The notes under the pieces: model-generated
Databases searched by the model: none
Seen by the model: only the letters and a program-made list of their open reading frames with translations
What the model was told of the DNA's origin: nothing
Part shown: positions 1-9,172 of the stretch, one piece after another
Numbering within the stretch: the first letter of the stretch is position 1
Layout: each line of letters begins with the position of its first letter
Source of the DNA: Ruegeria halocynthiae
Lineage (GTDB): Bacteria > Pseudomonadota > Alphaproteobacteria > Rhodobacterales > Rhodobacteraceae
Length of the DNA stretch: 64,000 nucleotides
Assembly (NCBI RefSeq): GCF_900106805.1
Contig: NZ_FNNP01000003.1
Span: 62,001-126,000 of the forward strand
Direction of reading: 5' to 3'
Position numbers and translations under genes: made by a program

Positions 1-2
1 GG

Positions 3-1061
3 CAGGGTGTGCTGACCGACCCGAATGGTCACGTCTATGACGGCGGCTGGATTGATGGGCTGAAAGAAGGCACTGCCAAAATCACCTATGCCGATGGCAG
101 CACCTACAACGGCGAGATAAAAGCCGGGCTGCGGCACGGACAGGGTGTTCAGAACTGGGCCGACGGTATGAACTATGACGGGTTCTGGGTCGAAGATCAC
201 ATGCATGGCACCGGTCGTCTGGTCCAGCCCAATGGTGATGTGTACGAAGGCAATCTCGTCAACAATCGCCGACAGGGCAAGGGCAAGTCAATCTATGCCA
301 ACGGTGCGACCTACGAAGGCGATTACGCCGATGATCAGCGCCACGGTCAGGGCGCATACAAAGGCACTGACGGTTTTCAGTATATTGGCGAATGGCAGCA
401 AGGTCAGATCGAAGGTCTGGGTGAGATGATCTATCCTGACGGCTCGGTCTATGTCGGTGATTTTCAGGACGATCTGCCCCATGGCAAAGGGCAGACAACC
501 TATCCCGACGGTTCGGTCTATGACGGCGAGTGGATCGCGGGCGTGTTCGAAGGCACGGGTACCGCAACCTATTCCAACGGCACGGTCTACAAAGGACAGT
601 TCAGAAATGCCCGCAGCCACGGCAAAGGCGTTCTGACCTTCGCCAACGGCTATCGCTATGACGGAGATTGGGTGGATGGCATCCGTCAAGGCAAGGGCAA
701 AGCCACGTTTTCCGATGGTACCGTTTACGATGGCGATTTTCTGGATGGCAAGCGCCACGGCATGGGCACGCTCACCCGGCCCGGCGGGTACAGCTATACC
801 GGCGAATGGGCCGACGGAAAAATCAATGGCGCGGGCACCGCGACCTATGAGACCGGCGATGTGTACGAAGGTAATTTCCGCGACAATAAGCGCCACGGCG
901 AAGGCACCATGCGTTTCGCTGGTGGCGAGACTGAAACAGGTGTCTGGGAGAACGACGCGCTGGCGCGTGAAACCGAGAATGCGCCAGAAACGACCGCTCC
1001 TGATACCGAAACCGGCACCCCGGAACCCGATGCGGAAACCCCGGACGCGACCGACGGTTAA
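3..1061 (+). CDS. MORN-repeat protein, 5' end outside the window
   Basis: The reading frame is open from the first bases of the window, so the N-terminus lies upstream; 352 residues are visible. They form 13 consecutive MORN units of exactly 23 residues (Y-x-G-x-W/F ... G-x-G ... D/N-G pattern), a degenerate 14th, and then an acidic Thr/Pro/Glu-rich tail of about 35 residues. MORN repeats form extended beta-hairpin arrays. In bacteria they occur in envelope and exported proteins of largely unknown role, so I assign none. From unit 5 on, units carrying an H-G-x-G motif alternate with units that lack the His, which suggests growth by duplication of two-unit blocks. It converges on the next gene with 7 nt between stops. 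Confidence 0.9.
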   Translation, partial: QGVLTDPNGHVYDGGWIDGLKEGTAKITYADGSTYNGEIKAGLRHGQGVQNWADGMNYDGFWVEDHMHGTGRLVQPNGDVYEGNLVNNRRQGKGKSIYANGATYEGDYADDQRHGQGAYKGTDGFQYIGEWQQGQIEGLGEMIYPDGSVYVGDFQDDLPHGKGQTTYPDGSVYDGEWIAGVFEGTGTATYSNGTVYKGQFRNARSHGKGVLTFANGYRYDGDWVDGIRQGKGKATFSDGTVYDGDFLDGKRHGMGTLTRPGGYSYTGEWADGKINGAGTATYETGDVYEGNFRDNKRHGEGTMRFAGGETETGVWENDALARETENAPETTAPDTETGTPEPDAETPDATDG

Positions 1062-1068
1062 GTAAGCT

Positions 1069-1758
1069 TTACCAGGGCACGGGCTGTCCGGCCCAATCAT
1101 AGAAACCGCCGGTGTCAGATGGCGCAAGCCCCCTGACCACTGCAAGCAGATTGCCAGCCGCCTCTTCAGGTTCGACGGCCGGGTGACGGCCGAGATATTT
1201 CTGCGTAAACGCCGTTTTAACTGTGCCGGGATGCAGAGCAACGCAAACAGATAGTTTGTGTGTGCGTGCCAGTTCAATTGCGGCTGTATGGACAATCTGG
1301 TTTACCGCCGCCTTGGCCGCCCGATAACTTACCCAACCGCCAAGCCGGTTGTCTTGTATCGACCCGACGCGCGCAGAAAGCACCGCGATCACCGATTTCC
1401 GATCACGCGGCAACAACCGGTGCGCCTGTTTCAGCACCAAGGCCGGGCCAACCGCATTCAAAGCATACTGATCCAACATCGCTTGCGCTGACACCGCCCG
1501 CATCGACTTCTCGGGCCCTGCCCCGTCAACCTCAAGCGCCCCCGAAGCGATAACTATCAGATCGAACGGGTCGGTGAGTTGTGCCAGCCTATGCGCGACA
1601 ACAACAGGTTTGGTCAAGTCAAACCCATCCGCGGATCTGGACATACGCGTGACCGCGGTACCCTGGGCCTTAAGGTGATCGCTCAGCGCGTGCCCAATGC
1701 CACCCGAGGCGCCGATTATCAATGCGGTTTCCTTGACATCAGAGCTAGACGAAATCAC
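1069..1758 (-). CDS. Short-chain dehydrogenase/reductase (SDR)
   Basis: A 229-residue Rossmann protein. The nucleotide-binding motif GASGGIG lies at residues 16-22 and the catalytic triad is Ser128, Tyr145, Lys149 (YRAAK). The start at 1758 gives a short N-terminal tail before the first beta strand, normal for the family. The sequence resembles the C-factor/CsgA-like group of small SDRs, but the substrate cannot be told from sequence. The gene is divergent from the leuA leader region and convergent with the MORN gene. It appears to be transcribed alone. Confidence 0.85.
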   Translation of the reverse strand: MISSSSDVKETALIIGASGGIGHALSDHLKAQGTAVTRMSRSADGFDLTKPVVVAHRLAQLTDPFDLIVIASGALEVDGAGPEKSMRAVSAQAMLDQYALNAVGPALVLKQAHRLLPRDRKSVIAVLSARVGSIQDNRLGGWVSYRAAKAAVNQIVHTAAIELARTHKLSVCVALHPGTVKTAFTQKYLGRHPAVEPEEAAGNLLAVVRGLAPSDTGGFYDWAGQPVPW

Positions 1759-1806
1759 GTCCCCTTCAATACCTCACCCAATTTCCGCTGCGGCTCATTT
1801 TCTCAC

Positions 1807-1834
1807 TTTTCATTCGTTGTGTGCGCTGTATAAG
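1807..1834 (+). promoter_or_regulatory. Candidate promoter for the leuA leader transcript
   Basis: A TTTTCA element (1807-1812) and a TATAAG element (1829-1834) are separated by 16 bp. Transcription would start near 1841, only a few bases before the leader ATG at 1844. If so, the leader peptide would be translated from a nearly leaderless mRNA. Read by eye only. Confidence 0.4.
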
Positions 1835-1843
1835 CTTAAACGC

Positions 1844-1930
1844 ATGATCAACCGCGCAGATATCGCCTTTGCCGACGCCGCACCCTTTGGTGCGTCGCTG
1901 CGTGGTCTACTGATCCTAATCCGCCTCTGA
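1844..1930 (+). CDS. Probable leucine-rich leader peptide of leuA (28 aa)
   Basis: An ATG-started ORF of 28 codons ends 79 nt before leuA. Its last ten residues are LRGLLILIRL: five Leu codons (ctg, cta, ctg, cta, ctc) and two Ile codons just before the stop. A run of codons for the end-product amino acid in a short ORF before the first gene of its pathway is the signature of ribosome-mediated attenuation. The stop codon lies inside the left arm of a perfect 10-bp inverted repeat (1924-1959), and the ORF also contains a weaker hairpin around the loop ctttg near 1883. No ribosome site is obvious. Alternative: a chance ORF; the Leu cluster at exactly the right place argues against this. Confidence 0.6.
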   Translation: MINRADIAFADAAPFGASLRGLLILIRL

Positions 1931-1959
1931 GCGTGCCATCCGGCGCGCCCGCTCAGAGG
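1924..1959 (+). promoter_or_regulatory. Attenuator-like hairpin between the leader peptide and leuA
   Basis: CCTCTGAGCG (1924-1933) pairs perfectly with CGCTCAGAGG (1950-1959). The 16-nt loop contains the self-complementary ggcgcgcc. The left arm includes the leader stop codon TGA, so a ribosome finishing the leader would melt the stem while one stalled at the Leu codons would not. There is no U-run after the stem, so if it acts it may be Rho-dependent or work on leuA translation rather than as a classical terminator. Confidence 0.5.
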
Positions 1960-2009
1960 AGGACGCCCGCGCGCCAATAGGCTTAGGACAGAAGAAGAAA
2001 GAGATTCCA

Positions 2010-3578
2010 ATGACAAATGTAACCGACCAAGACCACGTCTTGATCTTCGACACCACTTTGCGCGACGGCGAGCAGAGCCCAGGCGCAACGATGACCCACA
2101 ACGAGAAATTGGAGATTGCTGAGCTTCTCGATGAGATGGGGGTCGATATTATCGAGGCCGGGTTCCCAATCGCCTCGGAAGGGGACTTCAAGGCGGTGAC
2201 CGAGATCGCCGAGCGTTCGAAAAACAGCCGCATTTGCGGCCTTGCACGTGCCAATATCGCCGATATCGACCGCTGTTGGGAGGCGGTGAAACACGCAGGT
2301 AAGAACCGGATTCACACATTCATCGGAACCTCTCCGCTGCACCGCGCCATTCCGAACCTGACGATGGACGAGATGGCCAACAAAATCCATGAAACCGTCA
2401 GCCATGCCCGGAACCTGTGCGAAAACGTACAATGGTCGCCGATGGATGCGACCCGAACCGAGTGGGATTATCTTTGCCGCGTGATCGAGATTGCAATCAA
2501 GGCGGGTGCGACCACAATCAACATCCCCGATACCGTGGGCTACACCGCTCCGGCGGAAAGCGCCGACCTGATCAAATGCCTGATCGAAACGGTTCCCGGC
2601 GCGGATGAGGTAATCTTTGCCACGCATTGTCACAACGACCTTGGCATGGCGACCGCGAATTCGCTGGCCGCTGTCGCAGGCGGGGCGCGCCAGATAGAAT
2701 GCACCATCAACGGCCTTGGCGAACGCGCAGGCAACACCGCGCTGGAAGAAGTTGTAATGGCGCTGCGTACGCGCAATGACATCATGCCTTGGCATACCGG
2801 CATCGACACTACCAAGATCATGCATATCTCGCGCCGTGTGGCGACCGTGGCGGGCTTCCCTGTCCAGTTCAACAAGGCCATCGTCGGTAAGAACGCGTTT
2901 GCCCATGAAAGCGGCATTCACCAGGACGGGATGCTGAAGAACCGCGAAAATTTTGAGATCATGCGGCCCGAGGATATTGGTCTTTCAGGAACATCGTTGC
3001 CACTTGGCAAGCACTCAGGCCGGGCTGCGTTGCGCGACAAGCTTGAGACGCTGGGCTATGAGGTCGGAGACAACCAGCTCAGGGATATTTTCGTTCGCTT
3101 CAAGGATCTGGCAGACCGAAAAAAAGAAGTCTTTGACGACGACCTGATCGCCTTGATGTCTCTGGATGACGACGATGATCGCCTGCAACTGGTGTCGATG
3201 AAAGTGACCTGCGGCACTGGTGGTCAGGCTGAATCAACGGTCGAGCTTGAGTTTGATGGTAAAGATGTCATCGCCACTGAACATGGCGACGGTCCGGTGG
3301 ACGCGACGTTCAGGGCAATCCGCGCGATATACCCAAACAAGGCCCATCTGCAGCTGTATCAGGTGCATGCGGTGACCGAAGGCACAGACGCGCAAGCCAC
3401 CGTTTCGGTCCGGCTGGAAGAAGATGGCATGATCGCCACAGGTCAATCGGCTAATACCGATACGGTCGTTGCTTCGGCCAAGGCTTATATCCACGCGCTG
3501 AATCGCCTGATCATGCGTCGCGAAAAAGCTGGACCGGGTGCGGACACGCGCGAAATCAGCTACAAAGACTTGACCTGA
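2010..3578 (+). CDS. leuA: 2-isopropylmalate synthase
   Basis: LeuA condenses acetyl-CoA with 2-oxoisovalerate, the first committed step of leucine synthesis, in the cytoplasm. The 522-residue length is typical of the long bacterial form. The N-terminal HMGL-like TIM barrel carries DTTLRDGEQSPGA at residues 14-26 (metal- and substrate-binding Asp and Arg). The metal-binding HCHND motif of the barrel follows in its second half. The C-terminal LeuA regulatory domain (about residues 390-510) is the site of leucine feedback inhibition in the family. An AGAAAGAG element precedes the ATG. The leader peptide and hairpin upstream suggest leucine-responsive control as well as allostery. It stands alone, without leuBCD. 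Confidence 0.96.
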   Translation: MTNVTDQDHVLIFDTTLRDGEQSPGATMTHNEKLEIAELLDEMGVDIIEAGFPIASEGDFKAVTEIAERSKNSRICGLARANIADIDRCWEAVKHAGKNRIHTFIGTSPLHRAIPNLTMDEMANKIHETVSHARNLCENVQWSPMDATRTEWDYLCRVIEIAIKAGATTINIPDTVGYTAPAESADLIKCLIETVPGADEVIFATHCHNDLGMATANSLAAVAGGARQIECTINGLGERAGNTALEEVVMALRTRNDIMPWHTGIDTTKIMHISRRVATVAGFPVQFNKAIVGKNAFAHESGIHQDGMLKNRENFEIMRPEDIGLSGTSLPLGKHSGRAALRDKLETLGYEVGDNQLRDIFVRFKDLADRKKEVFDDDLIALMSLDDDDDRLQLVSMKVTCGTGGQAESTVELEFDGKDVIATEHGDGPVDATFRAIRAIYPNKAHLQLYQVHAVTEGTDAQATVSVRLEEDGMIATGQSANTDTVVASAKAYIHALNRLIMRREKAGPGADTREISYKDLT

Positions 3579-3642
3579 TCAAAGGGCCAAAGGCTCCCGC
3601 ACCCGCAGGTGCCCGGCTTCGCCGAACCCCTTTGCGGCTTTG

Positions 3643-3677
3643 GGCCCGGCAGCGCACCACAGGTGCGCTGCCGGGCC
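3643..3677. repeat. Perfect 16-bp hairpin in the leuA-rlmJ intergenic region
   Basis: In the 172-nt gap between the convergent leuA and rlmJ, ggcccggcagcgcacc (3643-3658) pairs perfectly with 3662-3677 around the 3-nt loop aca. Smaller inverted repeats lie just before it (cggcttcgccg; imperfect GGGCC-AAAG / CTTTGGGCCC). No U-run follows on either strand. It could be a bidirectional transcription stop or a copy of a dispersed REP-like element; no second copy is visible in this window. Confidence 0.6.
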
Positions 3678-3750
3678 TAGCTCGTTTGGTGGTATCTCTG
3701 ATGCTGACAAACGAGGCAGGAGCTTCTCTTTTTATTTTGACCAAATACAC

Positions 3751-4536
3751 TCAAAGATGCGCAAATGCCTCTGAAAGACGGGCCATCTCGTCTTCGATGC
3801 CAAAAGGCGCGTTCAGCAGGAACATACCGGACCCGACCATCCGATGCCCCTCACGTGCCGGAGGGAAGGTCACTTCGTGGCAAACAGCCTTTGGATAGCC
3901 CGCGGATTTCAGCGCTGAGATCATGTGTAAATGACGCCCATCCGCCAGGATCGGATACCACAGCGCTATCACCCCCACATTCCATTTTCGATGCAGCCTG
4001 GCGATCACGCCCGGCAAACGGTCATAATCCGCTTTCACCTCATAGCTGGGATCAATCAGCAACATCCCCCGCCGGGGTGTCGGAGGCAACAAAGACTGAG
4101 CCAATTCAAAGCCATCTTGCTGATAGACCTTTGCTCCAAACGGCGACAACGTAAGCGAAAGTGCGGAAAACTCCTGCGGATGTAGCTCGGCGAAATGCAA
4201 ACTGTCCTGATCGCGCAGCAGGTTCGCGGCAATCAGCGGCGAACCCGGATAGGATGCCGCACCATGGCGGGCCTGCACCCCCTCCAACACACGCGCCATC
4301 GGATGGTCGGGATCAAACCAACCCTCTCGCTGCGCGCGTGCGATCCCGGCAGCCGCTTCCTGGGTTCGGATCGCCTCGGCCACGTCAAGCTGATACAACC
4401 CACGCCCGGAATGCGTTTCAATATAGCTGAGCGGCTTGTCCTTGCGGGTCAGATACTGCAGCGTCCATGCCAATAATGCGTGCTTTTGTACGTCAGCTAG
4501 ATTTCCAGCGTGGTAAATATGTTGATATGAGAGCAT
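3751..4536 (-). CDS. rlmJ: 23S rRNA (adenine(2030)-N(6))-methyltransferase
   Basis: RlmJ methylates A2030 of 23S rRNA using S-adenosylmethionine. The protein begins MLSYQHIYHAGN, the expected N-terminus of the family. The start at 4536 is supported by AGAAGG 5 nt upstream; an in-frame start 8 codons further up lacks this. The catalytic motif IV reads DPSYE (residues 162-166) where the Escherichia coli enzyme has DPPY. The 261-residue length is normal. The gene is divergent from mreB and monocistronic. Confidence 0.93.
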   Translation of the reverse strand: MLSYQHIYHAGNLADVQKHALLAWTLQYLTRKDKPLSYIETHSGRGLYQLDVAEAIRTQEAAAGIARAQREGWFDPDHPMARVLEGVQARHGAASYPGSPLIAANLLRDQDSLHFAELHPQEFSALSLTLSPFGAKVYQQDGFELAQSLLPPTPRRGMLLIDPSYEVKADYDRLPGVIARLHRKWNVGVIALWYPILADGRHLHMISALKSAGYPKAVCHEVTFPPAREGHRMVGSGMFLLNAPFGIEDEMARLSEAFAHL

Positions 4537-4598
4537 TTTGCCTTCTAAAGTCCCTATCAATAAGGCGGAAAGGTGCTGACTATCGCGGAATCAGCCCT

Positions 4599-5738
<1,140 letters not shown>

Positions 5739-5794
5739 GGCGCGCACCCTTTGGGGGTGAACACTCGGGCAAGAGCAGCACGGGAAGGAGTCCT

Positions 5795-6697
5795 GTGGCA
5801 AAGGACCGATCACAGCGCGACGAATACACCACCCCCTTGCGCAGATTGCTTTTGGGGATAGTTGTTCTGTGCCTGCTGGCGATCTTTCTAGTCTGGCGCA
5901 TCGATAGCCCCCGCGTCGAAAGATTCCGTGCGCAGGTAGTGGACAAGGTGGTGCCTTCGATGGAATGGGCGATGGTGCCCGTCACCGCATTGATCAACCT
6001 CACTCGTGACTTCCAAAGCTACCAACGCCTTAGCGAACAAAATCAGGAGCTGCGCAGCGAATTGCGCCTGATGCGCGCTTGGAAAGAGGCCGCTTTGCAG
6101 CTGGAGCAGGAGAACGCCCGCCTGCTGGATCTGAACAACGTGCGGCTTGATCCGCGCCTGACCTATGTCACCGGAGTTGTGATGGCCGACAGCGGCTCAC
6201 CCTTCCGGCAATCGGTACTTCTGAATGTCGGTGAGCGGGACGGCATTATGGATGGTTGGGCCACCATGGACGGGATCGGCGTGGTCGGGCGTATCTCGGG
6301 CGTAGGTCCGGACACGGCCCGCGTGATCCTGATGACCGATGCTTCAAGCGCTATCCCGGCCACCATCCAACCATCGGGCCAAACAGCGCTGATCGCAGGC
6401 GACAATAGTTCTGCACCTTCGGTGGAGTTTCTTGAAAACCGGGAATTGGTCCGCCCCGGTGACCGGGTTATTACCTCAGGCGATGGGGGCGTCTTCCCCG
6501 GAGGATTACTGATCGGCCAGATCACGGTTGATCCGGGTGGCAGGCTGCGTGTTCGGTTATCAGCCGATTTCGAACGACTCGAGTTCCTGCGTGTCCTGCG
6601 CTATCAATCGGCGCCGCCGATAACCGAATCCGGAGATATCGTCGGCCCACGGCGACCCGAGGCATCTTTGACACCGCAAGAGGCCAACGATGGATAG
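5795..6697 (+). CDS. mreC: Rod shape-determining protein MreC
   Basis: MreC is a periplasmic scaffold that links MreB/MreD to the elongasome transpeptidase. The 300-residue protein has one N-terminal membrane segment (about residues 17-38), a coiled coil (about 70-110, rich in Leu/Glu/Gln) and the beta-barrel MreC domain. It starts at GTG 5795 behind GAAGGAG. The 56-nt gap after mreB contains a small CACCC/GGGTG hairpin (5745-5759) that could lower mreC expression relative to mreB. The C-terminal tail after about residue 275 is not conserved-looking. Confidence 0.94.
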   Translation: MAKDRSQRDEYTTPLRRLLLGIVVLCLLAIFLVWRIDSPRVERFRAQVVDKVVPSMEWAMVPVTALINLTRDFQSYQRLSEQNQELRSELRLMRAWKEAALQLEQENARLLDLNNVRLDPRLTYVTGVVMADSGSPFRQSVLLNVGERDGIMDGWATMDGIGVVGRISGVGPDTARVILMTDASSAIPATIQPSGQTALIAGDNSSAPSVEFLENRELVRPGDRVITSGDGGVFPGGLLIGQITVDPGGRLRVRLSADFERLEFLRVLRYQSAPPITESGDIVGPRRPEASLTPQEANDG

Positions 6698-7226
6698 GTC
6701 TGCCTCATACCTTTGGGTCAAGCGCAGCCTGTATGTCGCGCTGTCCGTGTTTGTGTTGTTTCTGCACCTGTTGCCATTGGATGCAAAGCCCGATCGCCTT
6801 CCATTTCCGGATGTATTGATCGCGCTCACCTACGCCTGGGTTCTGCGACGGCCCGAATATGTTCCGATCCTAATGATTGCCATAGTCATGTTCACAGCGG
6901 ATTTACTGTTGCAGCGTCCACCCGGCCTGCTGGCCGCCTTGGTGGTTCTGGGGGCCGCATATCTGCACTCAGCTGCTGTGGGCATGAAAGACACCGGGTT
7001 CGTCAGCGAATGGACAACTGTCGGGGCGGTGATCACAGTTGTGTTTGTACTCAATCGTCTCATTCTTGCTATCTTGTCAGTACAACAGGCAACACTGGGA
7101 CCGGTGGTGGCACAAGTGGTTCTGACAATCGCAATCTATCCCGTGATGGTTTTGTTCAGCCAAAGCGCATTTGGCGTGCGGCGTAAATCGGTCGCAGACA
7201 GCACGATGCCACGGGTGAGATCATGA
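6690..7226 (+). CDS. mreD: Rod shape-determining membrane protein MreD
   Basis: A 178-residue protein of about five hydrophobic membrane segments, the usual size and topology of MreD, which couples MreC to the membrane part of the elongasome. MreD is weakly conserved, so the call rests on topology and position between mreC and mrdA. Its ATG lies inside the end of mreC (8-nt overlap) and its stop overlaps the mrdA start (ATGA), so the three genes are translationally coupled. Confidence 0.9.
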   Translation: MDRSASYLWVKRSLYVALSVFVLFLHLLPLDAKPDRLPFPDVLIALTYAWVLRRPEYVPILMIAIVMFTADLLLQRPPGLLAALVVLGAAYLHSAAVGMKDTGFVSEWTTVGAVITVVFVLNRLILAILSVQQATLGPVVAQVVLTIAIYPVMVLFSQSAFGVRRKSVADSTMPRVRS

Positions 7227-9172
7227 AGCAGCGTAAACCAAAGCCTCAGGGTCTGGCCTACAAACGCCTGCCGCGCCGCGCATTGATCCTGGGTGGTTTA
7301 CAGGTGGCCTTTGTCGGCGGCTTGGCTGCCCGGATGCGGTTCATGCAGGTGGATCAGGCGGATGAGTATCGCTTGCTGGCCGAAGAAAACCGTATCAACA
7401 TCCGCCTAATCCCACCGACCCGGGGCCGGATTTATGACCGAAACGGGCAGACCATTGGGCAAAACTCACCGTCTTATCGCATCGTCATCGTTCGCGAGGA
7501 CGCGGGCGACATCGATCAGGTCATCTCCAAACTCTCCGAACTGATCCCGCTGACCAGGGATGAGATTGAGCGCGCGAAGACGGAAATGCGCCGCTCGGCC
7601 CCGTTCCTGCCTGTCACATTGGCCGATCAGGTCACGTGGGAGGATATCTCGAAGGTTGCGGTCAACGCTCCGGCCCTACCCGGTGTCACACCCGAAGTCG
7701 GTTCGACACGCCAGTATCCGCGCTACGAAGACTTCGCCCATGTTGTCGGCTATGTCGGTCCGGTCAGCGACTATGACCTGAGCCAGATCGAAGATCCCGA
7801 ACCCGTCCTGCGCATTCCCCGCTTCCAGATTGGCAAGGTCGGACTGGAAGCCAAGCAGGAAATCAGCTTGCGCGGCAAGGCAGGCGCCAAACGGGTCGAG
7901 GTCAACGCCACAGGCCGGGTGATGCGGGAACTGGACCGTCAGGTCGGCGAAGCCGGGGCTGATCTGCAGCTGTCGGTCGATGCCAATCTGCAGCAATATG
8001 CTCAGGCGCGTTTAGCCGGGGAAAGCGCCGCTGCCGTTGTGATCGATTGCGAGACCGGTGACATTCGCGCCATCAGCTCGGCCCCAAGTTTCGATCCCAA
8101 CCTGTTCGTCCGCGGTATTTCTGTGGCAGATTACCAGATGCTGACGCAAAATAAGTACCGTCCCCTGGCCAACAAGACAGTGCAAGGCACCTATCCACCC
8201 GGATCGACATTCAAAATGATCACTGCCATGGCCGCGCTCGAAGCGGGCGTGATCAGCCCTTCCAGTACGGTCTATTGCCCTGGCCACCTGAAGGTGGGCA
8301 GCCGTCGTTTCCATTGCTGGAAACGCGGCGGGCACGGAACGGTCGAACTTGAAACCTCGCTCAAGCGCAGTTGTGATGTGTATTATTACGATGTGGCTCT
8401 GCGCGTCGGAATCGACAGAATTTCCGAGATGGCGCGCACGTTCGGGTTGGGTGTCAAACATGACATTCCCATGTCTGCCGTTGCCTCGGGGCTTGCGCCC
8501 AACCAGGAATGGAAGCAACGGATCCACGGTCAGGATTGGTTGGTCGGCGACACCGCAAACGCTTCGATCGGCCAAGGCTTTATGCTCGCCTCACCGCTGC
8601 AACTGGCGGTCATGACTGCGCGGCTGGCCACCGGCCGGGCCGTGACACCACGCCTTGTCCGCTCGGTTAATGGAGTTGAACAGCCCACGGGCGCGGGCGA
8701 AGCATTGCCGATAAACCGCAATAACCTAGAGCAAGTGCGAAGAGCGATGTTCTCTGTGTCGAATAATCGGCGCGGTACGGCGTATCGCAGCCGGATCATC
8801 GCTGATGAGTTCCGCATGGCCGGCAAAACGGGCACCAGTCAGGTGCGTAACATTACCAAGGCAGAACGCGCTGCAGGGGTGATCCGCAACGAAGACCTGC
8901 CATGGGAGCGTCGGGATCACGCGCTGTTCGTCAGCTTCGCGCCTTACGACAATCCGAAATACGCCGTAGCCGTTGTCGTGGAACACGGCGGTGGCGGCTC
9001 CAAGGCTGCAGCCCCGGTCGCGCGCGACATCATGCTTCAGGCGCTCTACAACGGCACACCGCCCCTCGAAGCCTACCCGGCTGGCGACCGCGAACGCATC
9101 AAGGAACAGCAAAAACGGCTTGAGGGTGACCGCCGCCCCAAAGCGCGTCCTGACGAAAAGGACCGCGCATGA
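7223..9172 (+). CDS. mrdA: Penicillin-binding protein 2 (peptidoglycan D,D-transpeptidase)
   Basis: PBP2 crosslinks peptidoglycan during cell elongation. The 649-residue class B PBP has an N-terminal membrane anchor (about residues 21-37), a PBP dimerisation domain (about 60-230) and the transpeptidase domain. The active-site motifs are STFK with nucleophile Ser328, SCD at 383-385 (the SxN/D motif) and KTG at 535-537. The tail after about residue 620 is charged. It overlaps mreD and mrdB by 4 nt each (ATGA). Confidence 0.97.
   Translation: MKQRKPKPQGLAYKRLPRRALILGGLQVAFVGGLAARMRFMQVDQADEYRLLAEENRINIRLIPPTRGRIYDRNGQTIGQNSPSYRIVIVREDAGDIDQVISKLSELIPLTRDEIERAKTEMRRSAPFLPVTLADQVTWEDISKVAVNAPALPGVTPEVGSTRQYPRYEDFAHVVGYVGPVSDYDLSQIEDPEPVLRIPRFQIGKVGLEAKQEISLRGKAGAKRVEVNATGRVMRELDRQVGEAGADLQLSVDANLQQYAQARLAGESAAAVVIDCETGDIRAISSAPSFDPNLFVRGISVADYQMLTQNKYRPLANKTVQGTYPPGSTFKMITAMAALEAGVISPSSTVYCPGHLKVGSRRFHCWKRGGHGTVELETSLKRSCDVYYYDVALRVGIDRISEMARTFGLGVKHDIPMSAVASGLAPNQEWKQRIHGQDWLVGDTANASIGQGFMLASPLQLAVMTARLATGRAVTPRLVRSVNGVEQPTGAGEALPINRNNLEQVRRAMFSVSNNRRGTAYRSRIIADEFRMAGKTGTSQVRNITKAERAAGVIRNEDLPWERRDHALFVSFAPYDNPKYAVAVVVEHGGGGSKAAAPVARDIMLQALYNGTPPLEAYPAGDRERIKEQQKRLEGDRRPKARPDEKDRA

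Noticed and set aside
288..1295. Long open frame on the minus strand across the MORN gene (335 codons)
   Set aside because: It is the antisense of a strictly periodic 69-nt repeat, which keeps other frames open; the plus frame has perfect MORN units.
1983..2921. Long minus-strand open frame opposite leuA
   Set aside because: Shadow of a well-conserved enzyme; composition and residue pattern are not protein-like.
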